A stretch of DNA of 36,258 nucleotides from a virus: the IMG/VR virus record IMGVR_UViG_3300032046_000105, positions 1 to 36,258 of that record; one strand, written 5' to 3'. The notes below the pieces were generated by a model. It ran no database searches and was not told the origin of the DNA. It saw only the letters and a list, made by a program, of their open reading frames with translations. Positions 9,009 to 17,099 of this stretch are shown here, piece by piece (positions within the stretch are counted from its first letter, which is position 1; each line of letters starts with the position of its first letter). The position numbers and the translations under genes were made by a program.

Positions 9009-10051
9009 TGACAACGAGAACCGCCACGGTTCGACAGTCGACGATGACAATCCGCTTACAATCCTACCCGATGATGGACGAGGCGGAGATCGCCGCGCTG
9101 CGAAAATTATTGTTTGCGCGCAAACCAAAACGCGTGCTGGAGTGGGGTTCGGGCGGCTCGACCCTATACTGGCCCCGAATGTTTCCGGCGATGGATTGGG
9201 TTTCGGTGGAGCATAACCCGGATTACGCGTGGGCGCTGAAAGGCAAAATAACACCCAACGTAACCCTGCTGCGATTGGATTACCCCGAATATCATGAGCT
9301 GACCCCTGAGCAAGTTGGTATGTACGACCTGATCATCGTGGATGGGCGTCACCGGGTACGCTGCCTGGACATCGGGCGTGATCTGCTGGCGCATGGCGGC
9401 GCGGTCGTGCTGCACGATGCCGGTCGGGAACGGTACGCCCCGTGCCGAAAATTCTACCGGACGATCGTCGTTCTGCATCCGCCCAAAAAAGCCAGAGACC
9501 CGCGCGGCCTGTGGCTCCTGACCGAACCGCGGCCAACCAAGGTATTCGGAGTTGGTCTATCCAAGACCGGCACCAACTCGCTCAATGCAGCCCTGGAGCG
9601 CCTGGGATATAAGGCCCTCCACTACCCAAGCCCACGCCAGGTGATGGAATTGGCGCAGGATTACGACGCCCTGACGGATACACCCGTGCTCGCCTGTCTG
9701 GAAGCACTCGACCAGCACTATCCCGGCGCCGTCTTCGTACTGACCACCCGCGCAGAGGAAAGCTGGCTCGAATCTTGCCGGAGTCATTGGGAACGGGTCA
9801 AGCCATCGGACGTGGGCGCCTGGAACCGGCGAAATGTGTATGGGATCGTGGAGTTTGACGAAGCTACCTTCCGCCGCGTTTACCACGAGCATAACCGGCG
9901 GATCAGGGACTATTTTGCCGGGCGACCCTGGAAACTGGTCGAGATGGATATTGTCGCCGGGGACGGATACTCCAAATTATGCCCGGCCTTGGGACTGGAG
10001 GCGCTGGATGAGCCATTCCCACATGCCAGCGCTGCAAAGGAACTTTCATGA
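9008..10051 (+). CDS. Methyltransferase-sulfotransferase fusion protein
   Basis: This 347-residue protein appears to have two domains. Residues about 20-165 form a class I methyltransferase-like domain with VLEWGSGGSTLYW (motif I), VSVEHNPDYA, YDLIIVDGRHR and GGAVVLHDAGRERY. From about 176 a second domain begins TKVFGVGLSKTGTNSLNAAL, with a P-loop-like PAPS-binding loop (183-191), then LGYKALHYPSPR, AVFVLTTRAEESWLESCRSHW and a C-terminal KLVEMDIVAGDGYSKLCPAL. This matches Sulfotransfer_4-type proteins. The start at 9008 overlaps the previous stop (TGATG); a longer frame to 8846 lies within the preceding gene. The acceptor is unknown. Confidence is high for the two domains and low for the substrate. 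Confidence 0.8.
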   Translation: MTTRTATVRQSTMTIRLQSYPMMDEAEIAALRKLLFARKPKRVLEWGSGGSTLYWPRMFPAMDWVSVEHNPDYAWALKGKITPNVTLLRLDYPEYHELTPEQVGMYDLIIVDGRHRVRCLDIGRDLLAHGGAVVLHDAGRERYAPCRKFYRTIVVLHPPKKARDPRGLWLLTEPRPTKVFGVGLSKTGTNSLNAALERLGYKALHYPSPRQVMELAQDYDALTDTPVLACLEALDQHYPGAVFVLTTRAEESWLESCRSHWERVKPSDVGAWNRRNVYGIVEFDEATFRRVYHEHNRRIRDYFAGRPWKLVEMDIVAGDGYSKLCPALGLEALDEPFPHASAAKELS

Positions 10052-10902
10052 TCGAGCGAGGAGTCGTTTACATGTGCTGGGGCGAACCGGCGATGAAAGA
10101 GGCTGAGGCTTCGATGCGCTCTTTGTGGAAAAAGGAGCCGGACATGCCGGTGCTGGTCGTGGGAGATGGGGAGACGTGCGATCGGGTCGCCGCGCATTTC
10201 GCCGGGCGAGAGCAGGTTTCGACGCACAAATGCTACGTGGACCCGTTCACCAGCCAGACAGCATTCGGATTCAAAGCTGGCAGGATCAAGCCGCTGCTGG
10301 CCGGGATCAGCCCGTTCGAGCAGAGTCTGTACGTGGACGCGGAGACGGAGTTCAAGATTTCACCTAAGATCGGGTTCGATTTACTGGAGCACTGGGATTT
10401 CGTGGTGGCGGAGGCTGAGATCCGCAGCCTGGCTAACTCGTTCCTGGATCATACCGAGGCGGACCGGACGGCGGCCTGGCTCAAGACCCCGTACATCTTG
10501 TACCACAATTCCGGGATGCTATTCTGGCGAAAAAATGATGCTACTGCACATTTGTTCGAGCTATGGGCATCGGAGTGGCTGAGATTCAAGGGCTGGGATG
10601 AGCAGGTGGCGCTGCTGCGGGCGCTGTTGAAATCGGATGCGCTTTTTTTGAACGTGCCCTTTACCTGGAACTGCCGCGGGCCGAAGGGCGCCTATCTGCT
10701 CTATCATCGCTTCGCGTCCAAAACCGCCCGGAAATTCCAGGGCGGGCGCTACGCCTCACCCCGTCTCGAAGTCCATACGCCGGCGCGATCGGTGGTGCGG
10801 GTGGAGCTGGCGCCGGGGCGTTTCGTGAAATGTCACGCCGGCGACGAGGAGCAGGTGCTGGCGCATTTCAGGCAGATGATGGCGGGGCACCGGAAAAAAT
10901 AA
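10048..10902 (+). CDS. Second glycosyltransferase-like protein with C-terminal extension
   Basis: This 284-residue protein is a paralogue of the product of 7765-8436: GVVYMCWGEPA, SPFEQSLYVDAETEF, YHNSGMLFWRKND and DEQVALLRALLK align by eye. The metal motif is D97-A98-E99, so the second Asp of DxD is Glu. Residues about 235-284 form an extension (SVVRVELAPGRFVKCHAGDE) that resembles the N-terminus of the next gene's product. It overlaps the sulfotransferase fusion by four bases (ATGA) and closes the four-gene transfer cassette between capsid and connector genes. Confidence 0.78.
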   Translation: MIERGVVYMCWGEPAMKEAEASMRSLWKKEPDMPVLVVGDGETCDRVAAHFAGREQVSTHKCYVDPFTSQTAFGFKAGRIKPLLAGISPFEQSLYVDAETEFKISPKIGFDLLEHWDFVVAEAEIRSLANSFLDHTEADRTAAWLKTPYILYHNSGMLFWRKNDATAHLFELWASEWLRFKGWDEQVALLRALLKSDALFLNVPFTWNCRGPKGAYLLYHRFASKTARKFQGGRYASPRLEVHTPARSVVRVELAPGRFVKCHAGDEEQVLAHFRQMMAGHRKK

Positions 10903-10951
10903 CATGATCATCAATCCGAAGCAATGGAAATTGATCAACCAGGAGGCGCGT

Positions 10952-11458
10952 ATGAGCAAGGGCAAATTGATCAACGTGGAGATTTCCAGGGGGAGATATG
11001 TCAAAATGTACGAGAGCGACGCTATCGCCCAGGGGCTGGTGAAACCCCCACCGGTGACAGAGAAAAAGCTGCTGAAAAAGCCGCAGGATAAGATGCGGAA
11101 GCCGTCGACCGGGTCGCAGATGCCGGCGAACAAGGCCGGTCAACGGATCGAAACGGATGAACGGATAGAGATCGTCGACCCGAGCGCAGTTGAGCAACAA
11201 GCTATTATGGTGGAAATCGCCAAACTGGTGGATGGGGTTCCACCACCCGAGGAGCCGATGACCGGATCACAGCCGATTGATGATATCGCCACAATTCCCG
11301 GCGTCGGAAAGGCATCGGTGAGGGCATTGCAAGCGCATGGGGTGGAGACGTTCGAGCAGCTCAAGCTGGCGCAGGACCTGGACTATCTGCCGGCAAAAGT
11401 GCTGGCGGCGATTGCAGAATGGAGGCTGGTCGCTTGCGACCAGACGGAACGTGGCTGA
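10952..11458 (+). CDS. Helix-hairpin-helix protein in the head-tail region
   Basis: This 168-residue protein has an N-terminal LINVEISRGRYVKMYESDAI segment, a charged Lys/Pro linker, and a C-terminal helix-hairpin-helix motif (DIATIPGVGKASVRALQAHG, about residues 109-128) of the kind that binds DNA non-specifically. Proteins with this layout often sit just before the gp6-like connector in phages. The ATG at 10952 follows AGGAGG; an ATG at 10904 would add 16 residues without a good site. Three AACGGAT-type units (11142-11166) are read through in-frame here as GQRIETDERIE. Confidence 0.7.
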   Translation: MSKGKLINVEISRGRYVKMYESDAIAQGLVKPPPVTEKKLLKKPQDKMRKPSTGSQMPANKAGQRIETDERIEIVDPSAVEQQAIMVEIAKLVDGVPPPEEPMTGSQPIDDIATIPGVGKASVRALQAHGVETFEQLKLAQDLDYLPAKVLAAIAEWRLVACDQTERG

Positions 11459-12050
11459 TTTTGCGAATGTAACGGACATGGAGAATTTCCTGCAGGTGGC
11501 GATCACGACTCCCGAGCAGATTGCGGCGGCCGGCCGGGCGCTGAGCGAGGCAAGCGCGGCGATCCGCGGGTACTGCCACCAGTATCTTTCGCGGGTGTCC
11601 AACGAGAAATTCATCCTGGACTGCTTCGGCGGCAACGTGGTGTTCCTGCCGGAGCTGCCAGCGATCTCGGTATCGAAAGTAGTTGTGGACGGCGCCGCCC
11701 TGGCCAGCACGGCCTATAAATTGGGCAAATACGGGTTTCTGCACCGCCTGAACAGCCAGGTATGGCCGAAAGGCGTGCAAAACATCGAGATCACCTACAC
11801 GCACGGGTACAACCCGATCCCGGACGACATTCGAGGAGTGTGCGCACGCGCCGCCAGCCGGGCGTACCAGGCGGGGCTGCGCGCAGCAGACAGCGACGCC
11901 GTGTCAGGCGTGGCGTCGAAGAGCCTGGGCGATTTCTCGGTGGCGTACGGCGGCGAGGGCGGCGAGGGCGTGATGGGCGCCAGCGCGGCGCGTATGCTGC
12001 TGCTCTCGGAAAAAGACATTTTAGATAGCTACAGGATCGTGGGCCCATGA
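11451..12050 (+). CDS. Head-tail connector (gp6-like adaptor)
   Basis: This 199-residue protein begins at a GTG within the end of the previous gene (eight-base overlap). ADFANVTDMENFLQV at the N-terminus, followed by ASAAIRGYCHQYLS and PELPAISVSKVVVDG, fits the gp6/YqbG family of adaptor proteins that join the portal ring. The middle carries ITYTHGYNPIPDDIRGVCARAASR, a common element of the family. The frame is open further upstream, but that part is out of phase with the HHH gene it overlaps. Order and position fit a connector. Confidence 0.82.
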   Translation: MADFANVTDMENFLQVAITTPEQIAAAGRALSEASAAIRGYCHQYLSRVSNEKFILDCFGGNVVFLPELPAISVSKVVVDGAALASTAYKLGKYGFLHRLNSQVWPKGVQNIEITYTHGYNPIPDDIRGVCARAASRAYQAGLRAADSDAVSGVASKSLGDFSVAYGGEGGEGVMGASAARMLLLSEKDILDSYRIVGP

Positions 12051-12436
12051 CTATGAGCGTGTTCCACTCTCTGCTCAACCGCACCTTCCAGATCGCTCGC
12101 AGGCGGCGCACCTCGGATGGGCGCGGCGGGTGGCCGATCGATTATGTGCTGATCGGCAGTGTGGAGGGGCGCATGCGACCGGCGACGAGCAGCGAGCGGG
12201 AGGCCGGGAAACGGGAGGAAAGAGAGATCACGCACGTGCTGTATGTGGTGGCCGGGACGGATATCCGCAGGGGAGACCTGATCAGCCCTGGGGTGTTGAA
12301 CATTACATCGGATGGTGTGACGGCCAGCGATGTGCTGGTGGAGGTGATGGCGCGGCGTGAGCCATCGCACGCGGGAGAGCACTATGAATATGACTGCCTG
12401 GAACGGCAGCGCGAGTCACAGGATGATGGGAGCTGA
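12047..12436 (+). CDS. Head closure / head-tail joining protein
   Basis: This 129-residue protein sits where HK97-type phages place the head-closure (gp16 or H_T_join) protein. It has the pattern of an Arg-rich start (IARRRRTSDGRGGW), a SVEGRMRPATSSERE segment and DIRRGDLIS..VLNITSDGV strands. It is coupled to the connector by an ATGA overlap. The role is by family pattern and gene order. Confidence 0.72.
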   Translation: MTMSVFHSLLNRTFQIARRRRTSDGRGGWPIDYVLIGSVEGRMRPATSSEREAGKREEREITHVLYVVAGTDIRRGDLISPGVLNITSDGVTASDVLVEVMARREPSHAGEHYEYDCLERQRESQDDGS

Positions 12437-12437
12437 T

Positions 12438-12794
12438 ATGCCGCTCGATTGGAATGCCAAGGATTTGAAAACTGCCATCCGGCAGCGCCTGCTCGAAAAC
12501 GCCGAGACGGTCGGGAAGTTCGTCGAGGAGGATGCCCGGCGGCGGCTGCTGGCGATCAACGATCCGGAGTGGGGGCAGGCGTACCGCGAGAAGGTGGTGA
12601 GTCGACTGCTTACCAACCAGGTTACGGCGTCAACGGACGAAATCGAGATCCTGGTGGGCGTGGCGAAGAGCGGGAAGGGCGAGCATCACGGTTTCTACAT
12701 CGAGCTGGGATCGAGCACGGCCCCGGCGCACCCGTTCCTGCGGCCGGCGGTGTTCGAGAATGCGAAACGGATCGTGGAGATGTTGACCGGATGA
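12438..12794 (+). CDS. HK97 gp10-like neck / minor tail protein
   Basis: This 118-residue protein starts at the ATG at 12438 after GGGAGC. It has an N-terminal helix (LKTAIRQRLLENAETVGKFVEEDARRRL) and a C-terminal GFYIELGSSTAPAHPFLRPAVFENAKRIVEML motif typical of the HK97 gp10 family, which shapes the neck of siphoviruses. An upstream ATG pair (12423 and 12426) is possible but has no better site. The next gene overlaps by four bases (ATGA). Confidence 0.8.
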   Translation: MPLDWNAKDLKTAIRQRLLENAETVGKFVEEDARRRLLAINDPEWGQAYREKVVSRLLTNQVTASTDEIEILVGVAKSGKGEHHGFYIELGSSTAPAHPFLRPAVFENAKRIVEMLTG

Positions 12795-13204
12795 GCATCC
12801 TGACGCTGGCGATCTACGACGTACTGGCGGGCGACGCCACACTGACCGGGCTGCTGGCCCAATATAACGGCCTGCCGGCGGTGTTTACGGCCGATCCCGC
12901 GCCGGGAGACGCCGAGCCGCCCTACATCGTTTCAGCAGGCGATGTGGCGCAGACGGCGTGGGACACCAAGACCACGCGAGGACGCGAGATCGTGCGCGAC
13001 GTGCGCTGCTACACCGACGCGGAGGGCGGCGCGGTGGTGATCGAGGCGATCGCAGAGCGGGTGAGGTTTTTGCTGCACCGGCGGGCGCTCATTATCGGAG
13101 GACATACATGGATTTTATCGGAGTGCGGCGGACCGGTGGCTGCCGATGAACCTGACTATTATGGCAGGATATTGACGATACGGGCAATCGCCCAGGAGAA
13201 TTAA
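12791..13204 (+). CDS. Tail completion / tail terminator-like protein (DUF3168 type)
   Basis: This 137-residue protein begins MSILTLAIYDVLAGDATLTGLLA, followed by LPAVFTADPAPGDAEPPYIV, a layout found in DUF3168-like tail completion proteins. It lies between the gp10-like and tail tube genes, the usual place for the tail terminator. The correct start is at 12791 (ATGA overlap); the same frame is open upstream to 12449, but that region encodes the gp10-like protein in another frame. Confidence 0.75.
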   Translation: MSILTLAIYDVLAGDATLTGLLAQYNGLPAVFTADPAPGDAEPPYIVSAGDVAQTAWDTKTTRGREIVRDVRCYTDAEGGAVVIEAIAERVRFLLHRRALIIGGHTWILSECGGPVAADEPDYYGRILTIRAIAQEN

Positions 13205-13206
13205 CC

Positions 13207-13614
13207 ATGGCTATGAACGGTACAGATTTGCTTATCCTCTGCAATACCGGGATCCCGCCGACTATCATGTACGAGGCGGTGGGCAGTCAACGGGATGCAA
13301 CCATCGAGGAGACATCGGATACGATCGATGTGTCTTCGAAGGACAGCCGGGCGCAGCGGGTGCTGGCCGGGCGTTATTCGAGCTCGGTCTCGCTCGATGC
13401 GCTGTACGTGCCGACGGATGCGGCCTACCAGGCGCTCAAGGCGGCCAACCGAAACGGCGACCTGATCCTGATCGCGCGCCAGGAGCTGGGCGTGGTGACG
13501 GAGATCGTCACCGCCAAGGTCGACAGCATGAGCGAGGCCTTCCCGGACCAGGGTGAGGCTACCATCTCGATCTCGATGACGGTGGACGGCTGGTGGGTAG
13601 CGGTGGGCACATGA
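13207..13614 (+). CDS. Major tail (tube) protein
   Basis: This 135-residue protein shows the tail tube signature ATIEETSDTIDVSSKDSRAQRVLAGRYS and a C-terminal EATISISMTVDG, matching the TP901-1-like major tail proteins that polymerise round the tape measure. A CAGGAGA site precedes the ATG. It is shorter than many tube proteins and carries no extra Ig-like domain. It overlaps the chaperone gene by four bases. Confidence 0.85.
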   Translation: MAMNGTDLLILCNTGIPPTIMYEAVGSQRDATIEETSDTIDVSSKDSRAQRVLAGRYSSSVSLDALYVPTDAAYQALKAANRNGDLILIARQELGVVTEIVTAKVDSMSEAFPDQGEATISISMTVDGWWVAVGT

Positions 13615-13961
13615 GAGGCCAGGCGACGATCGTATCTGGCGAAAGTGAGATCCACGTGCTGTACAACAACCGGGCGCTGGCGGAAGCTGAGAAGATGCTG
13701 GGTCGCGGCATTCTTACGGCGCTCGGCGGTTTCAGCAAGGGTGAGTTCAGCGTGGGCGACGCGGCCATCCTGCTGCAAGTCGGGATGGAGCACGACCGGC
13801 GGGCGGCGAGAGTCAATGGCCGCCGAGTGACGATTGATGACGCTTATACGCTGATGGACAAGTGCGGCCTGATGACGGTGGCTAAGCCGATCTTCGAGGC
13901 CATCGCCGAGGTGCTGAGCTACGATGGCGACGGCGATCAGGAAATCGCACACCCAAACTGA
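13611..13961 (+). CDS. Tail assembly chaperone gpG
   Basis: This 116-residue protein is the short product of the tail chaperone pair that binds the tape measure during assembly. Position, size, the ATGA overlap with the tube gene and the slip site at its 3' end identify it. The last codons (CAC CCA AAC TGA) contain the heptamer CCCAAAC directly before the stop, in the correct phase for -1 slippage. Confidence 0.88.
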   Translation: MRGQATIVSGESEIHVLYNNRALAEAEKMLGRGILTALGGFSKGEFSVGDAAILLQVGMEHDRRAARVNGRRVTIDDAYTLMDKCGLMTVAKPIFEAIAEVLSYDGDGDQEIAHPN

Positions 13962-14377
13962 GCGCCGATCCCGCAGCCGAAGAATGCGACCCGGTCGCCC
14001 TCGAAATAAATTTCGAGGAACTGCTGGTCAAGGCGCTGCGCTGCGGGATCGGAGTCGGCGAGTTTTGGGAGATGACGCCGCGCGAGACGTGGCAGGCCAT
14101 CGAGGCGGCGATCGGCGACCGAGTCGCACGTGACCGGCGTGAGCAGGATCGCGAGACGCGGCTGGCCTGGCTGACGGCTACATTGAGCCGGGCCAAACAT
14201 ATACCCTCGCTGAAGCGGCTGCTGACCGAGAAGAAAACGGCGCAGCGACTGAAGCCGGAGGAAGCCGAACGGCGGCGGACTGAGTATCGTGAGATGGTGA
14301 AGGCAGTTGATTTCGACAAACTCAATCAGCAAATAGCTGATCTAGGCAAAGTCGATCTAAGCAAGCTCAAACTATAA
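13611..14377 (+). CDS. Tail assembly chaperone gpGT (made by -1 frameshift)
   Basis: Slippage on CCCAAAC at 13952-13958 moves ribosomes from the gpG frame to the -1 frame, which stays open to 14377. The fusion is about 255 residues: 116 of gpG plus 139 read as LSADPAAEECDPVALEINFE onward. The T part carries GVGEFWEMTPRETWQAIEAA and a Lys/Arg-rich C-terminus (KSLRKL-like basic patches). An ATG at 14072 exists inside it but has no ribosome binding site, so a stand-alone ORF is unlikely. The arrangement matches the lambda-like G/GT system. The ratio of products is not predictable from sequence. Confidence 0.85.
13952..13958 (+). promoter_or_regulatory. -1 ribosomal slip site CCCAAAC
   Basis: It has exact X_XXY_YYZ phasing: C CCA AAC in the gpG frame, with the TGA stop immediately after. 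Possible downstream structures are a GCGAC..GTCGC hairpin (13986-13998) and a 9-bp palindrome (13999-14018); both are further away than usual for stimulatory elements. Confidence 0.85.
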
Positions 14378-14393
14378 GTGACGGAGGCGATCC

Positions 14394-17099
14394 GTGGGCA
14401 TCACGTCAGAGCTGGGACAGGCGCTGATCCCGATCCGGGCGACGCTGGATAAACTGGATGGGGACATGGCCGAGGCGCGTGGCAAGGTGGAAGGCGCGCT
14501 GGGGAAGATCGACGAGAGCGTCCAGAAGCTCGGTAAATTTGCGCTGACCGGTCTGGTGGCGGGTGTGGCGGCGCTGGCGACGGCGTTTGTGGCGCTGGGG
14601 GCGTTCGCGTTCAACGCCGGAGAGGTGGTGGACAAGGCTTACGACACCATCCAGGTGCAGACCGGGGCCACGGGCGCGCGCCTGGCGGAATTGCAAGGCA
14701 CGTTCCGGACGGTCTTTGCGAATGTCCCAACCAGCGCACAGGCGGTGACGGACGTGATCGCCGCGCTGGGAGCGCGCACCGACCTGACCGGGAAGAGCCT
14801 GACCGGCCTGGCAACCAACCTGGCCGAGCTGGCGCAACTGACCGGGGGCGACGCCAAGACGCAGACCGAGCTGTTCACACGCCTGATGGGGGATTGGAGC
14901 GTGGCCAACGAGGATGCGGCCAGAACACTGGATAAAGTGTTCGTCGCCAGCCAGCTGAGCGGGACAGGCGTGGATCAATTGATGCAGCAGGTGGTGCAGT
15001 TCGGGGCGCCGCTGCGGTTGATGGGTTTCAGCCTGGACGAGTCGATTGCGCTGTTTGGAAAATGGGAGAAGGAGGGGGTGAATGCCGAGCTGGTGATGGG
15101 GAGTCTCAGGATCGCGGCGGGTAAATTTGCAGACGCCGGCAAGCCGCTCAAAGAGAGCCTGATGGCGACATTCGACGCCATCAAGAATAACAAGGATGAG
15201 AGCAAAGCGCTGGCGCTGGCGATGGACGTATTCGGGGCGCGCGCCGGGCCGGACATGGCGGCGGCGATCCGGGAGGGCCGCTTCGAAATAGAAGATTTCG
15301 GGTATGCTCTATTTACTAGCCGCGGCGCGATCGATGAGGCCACCTGGGCCACGGCGGACTGGGGCGAGAAACTCACGCTGCTAAAGAACCGGGCGACGCT
15401 GGCGCTGGAGCCGATCGGCACGGCGCTGATGGATGCAGCCGGGAAAGTGCTGGATCTGGCGCTGCCGGCGTTCGACGCATTCCTGGCAACGCTCGAGCCG
15501 CTATCGGGGATCATCAGCGCGATCGTGGAGGCGGTGACCACATTCGTCACGGCGATCCTGGGCGGCTCCGAGCCGCTGGCGGCGTTCGATACGATGATCT
15601 TAAACATTGCTACGACGCTGGGGCTGAGCCAGACCGAGGCGGGAAACCTGGTCACCCAGATCAATGGCATCATTCTGTCGGTGCAGGGGGCGATTGCGGC
15701 GGTCACCGAATTCCTGACGCCGATCATTACGGCGATCAGCAGTTTCGTGAGTTGGCAGGACGTGCTGATGGCGGTCGGGGTGGTGATCGCGGCGGTGGTG
15801 ATCCCGGCCATCGCAGGAGTCATTGCCAGCATGCTGCCGCTGATCCTGACGGCGGCGGCGATCATCGGGGCGATTGCGCTGCTCAGAAACGCCTGGGAGA
15901 GCGATTGGGGCGGGATCAGGACGGCGATCACCACGTGGTGGACGGAGACCGGCAGCCCGATCTTCGAGCAACTCAAGGCCTGGCTGGGCGTTGCATTGCC
16001 AGCAGCGATCAAGTTTGTATCTGATTATTTCACAACTGTATGGCTGCCGGCAGTTATGAAATTATGGGACGCATTCCAGGTAAATATTTTACCCTTGTTG
16101 GCAGAATTATTTACCTGGTTCCAAACCAATTTGCCGGTTGCAATTCAGTTCCTGTCTAATTTCTGGACCAACATACTCCTTCCAGCAATCAACCAGGTTT
16201 GGACGTTTTTTACCACCTACATCATCCCCCTATTTATAGATTTGGCAGTGTGGCTGATGGAGACAATTCCCGTTGCTATCGGGGTGCTGGCGAATTTTTG
16301 GACGAACACGCTCCAGCCGGCGATCCTGGCGGTGTGGTCGTGGATCAGCACGGTGCTGATGCCTCTGCTCTCGACCCTATGGACGTGGCTCGGCACAACG
16401 CTGACGGCGGCGATAACGACGCTGAGCGATTTCTGGACGAACACGTTGTACCCGGCGATCCTGGCGGTATACAACTGGATCAACGATAATTTGGTGCCGT
16501 TGTTCAAAGCGCTTGCGGAGCTGTTCAATGTGGCTCTGACCCTGGCACTGACGGCGCTGGCCGGGCTATGGGAGAAAGTGCTGCAGCCGGCGCTGGAGGC
16601 GGTGTGGAAATTCATCCAGGATAAACTGATGCCGATTTTCGAAGATGTGCGCAAATTTATCGTGGATACGCTGGGGCCGATCATCCAGGGGCTGGTGGAT
16701 GGGGCGATCGGGGCGCTGAAGGGGGCGTTCGAAGGGATCAGCAAGGCGATCCAGGACGTCATCGGATGGATCGATAGCGTGATCAAGAAACTGAAAGAAA
16801 TTAAGTTGCCGGATTTCCTGACGCCGGGCAGTCCGACGCCGTTCGAGGTTGGATTGCGCGGCATCGCACAGGCGATGAAGAGCGTGAATGCGCAACTTGA
16901 TCAGAGCGCGCTGTTCAACCCGCCCAGCCTGACGTTCGAGCCGGTGGCAGCCAGCGCTCCGACGCTGAGCGGGCTGGAGCTGGCGGAGGCGGGCAGCCAG
17001 GTGAATTACAGCTCGACCACGACCGTCAATACCAACCGCGATCCGATGAGCGTGCTGCGGGCGTCGCGGCACCTGGATAAATTGGGAGAGATTCGATGA
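14394..17099 (+). CDS. Tape measure protein
   Basis: This 901-residue protein sets the tail length. It starts at GTG after GGAGG. The N-terminal part has the PhageMin_Tail-like core (LTGLVAGVAALATAFVALGAF membrane-like helix; ARLAELQGTFRTVF; LGARTDLTGKSL). The central part is hydrophobic and repetitive: five 45-residue units at residues 549-773 share the frame [x]LxPAIxxVWxxI..LxPL..LxxWLxxTL..AIxxLxxFWTN. A roughly 230-bp AT-rich patch covers the first two units (about 16010-16260). The product sits between the chaperones and Dit, as expected. Confidence 0.93.
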   Translation: MGITSELGQALIPIRATLDKLDGDMAEARGKVEGALGKIDESVQKLGKFALTGLVAGVAALATAFVALGAFAFNAGEVVDKAYDTIQVQTGATGARLAELQGTFRTVFANVPTSAQAVTDVIAALGARTDLTGKSLTGLATNLAELAQLTGGDAKTQTELFTRLMGDWSVANEDAARTLDKVFVASQLSGTGVDQLMQQVVQFGAPLRLMGFSLDESIALFGKWEKEGVNAELVMGSLRIAAGKFADAGKPLKESLMATFDAIKNNKDESKALALAMDVFGARAGPDMAAAIREGRFEIEDFGYALFTSRGAIDEATWATADWGEKLTLLKNRATLALEPIGTALMDAAGKVLDLALPAFDAFLATLEPLSGIISAIVEAVTTFVTAILGGSEPLAAFDTMILNIATTLGLSQTEAGNLVTQINGIILSVQGAIAAVTEFLTPIITAISSFVSWQDVLMAVGVVIAAVVIPAIAGVIASMLPLILTAAAIIGAIALLRNAWESDWGGIRTAITTWWTETGSPIFEQLKAWLGVALPAAIKFVSDYFTTVWLPAVMKLWDAFQVNILPLLAELFTWFQTNLPVAIQFLSNFWTNILLPAINQVWTFFTTYIIPLFIDLAVWLMETIPVAIGVLANFWTNTLQPAILAVWSWISTVLMPLLSTLWTWLGTTLTAAITTLSDFWTNTLYPAILAVYNWINDNLVPLFKALAELFNVALTLALTALAGLWEKVLQPALEAVWKFIQDKLMPIFEDVRKFIVDTLGPIIQGLVDGAIGALKGAFEGISKAIQDVIGWIDSVIKKLKEIKLPDFLTPGSPTPFEVGLRGIAQAMKSVNAQLDQSALFNPPSLTFEPVAASAPTLSGLELAEAGSQVNYSSTTTVNTNRDPMSVLRASRHLDKLGEIR
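16038..16712 (+). repeat. Five tandem 45-residue (135-bp) repeats in the tape measure
   Basis: The units start at residues 549, 594, 639, 684 and 729, with a shared PA[IVL]..[VL]W and FWTN or LWEK boundary. Protein similarity is clear; DNA identity is moderate. Units 1 and 2 are more AT-rich than 3 to 5. Confidence 0.85.

Noticed and set aside
12449-12790. Upstream extension of the DUF3168-like gene frame
   Set aside because: It lies over the gp10-like gene in another frame, has Arg/Gly-rich shadow composition, and the ATGA overlap at 12791 gives a natural start.
14072-14377. Stand-alone gene for the T part of the tail chaperone
   Set aside because: No ribosome binding site, and the in-phase slip site explains the frame better.
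14975-16012. Long minus-strand frame opposite the tape measure
   Set aside because: Ser/Ala/Ile-rich antisense of a repetitive GC-rich gene, without motif or ribosome binding site.
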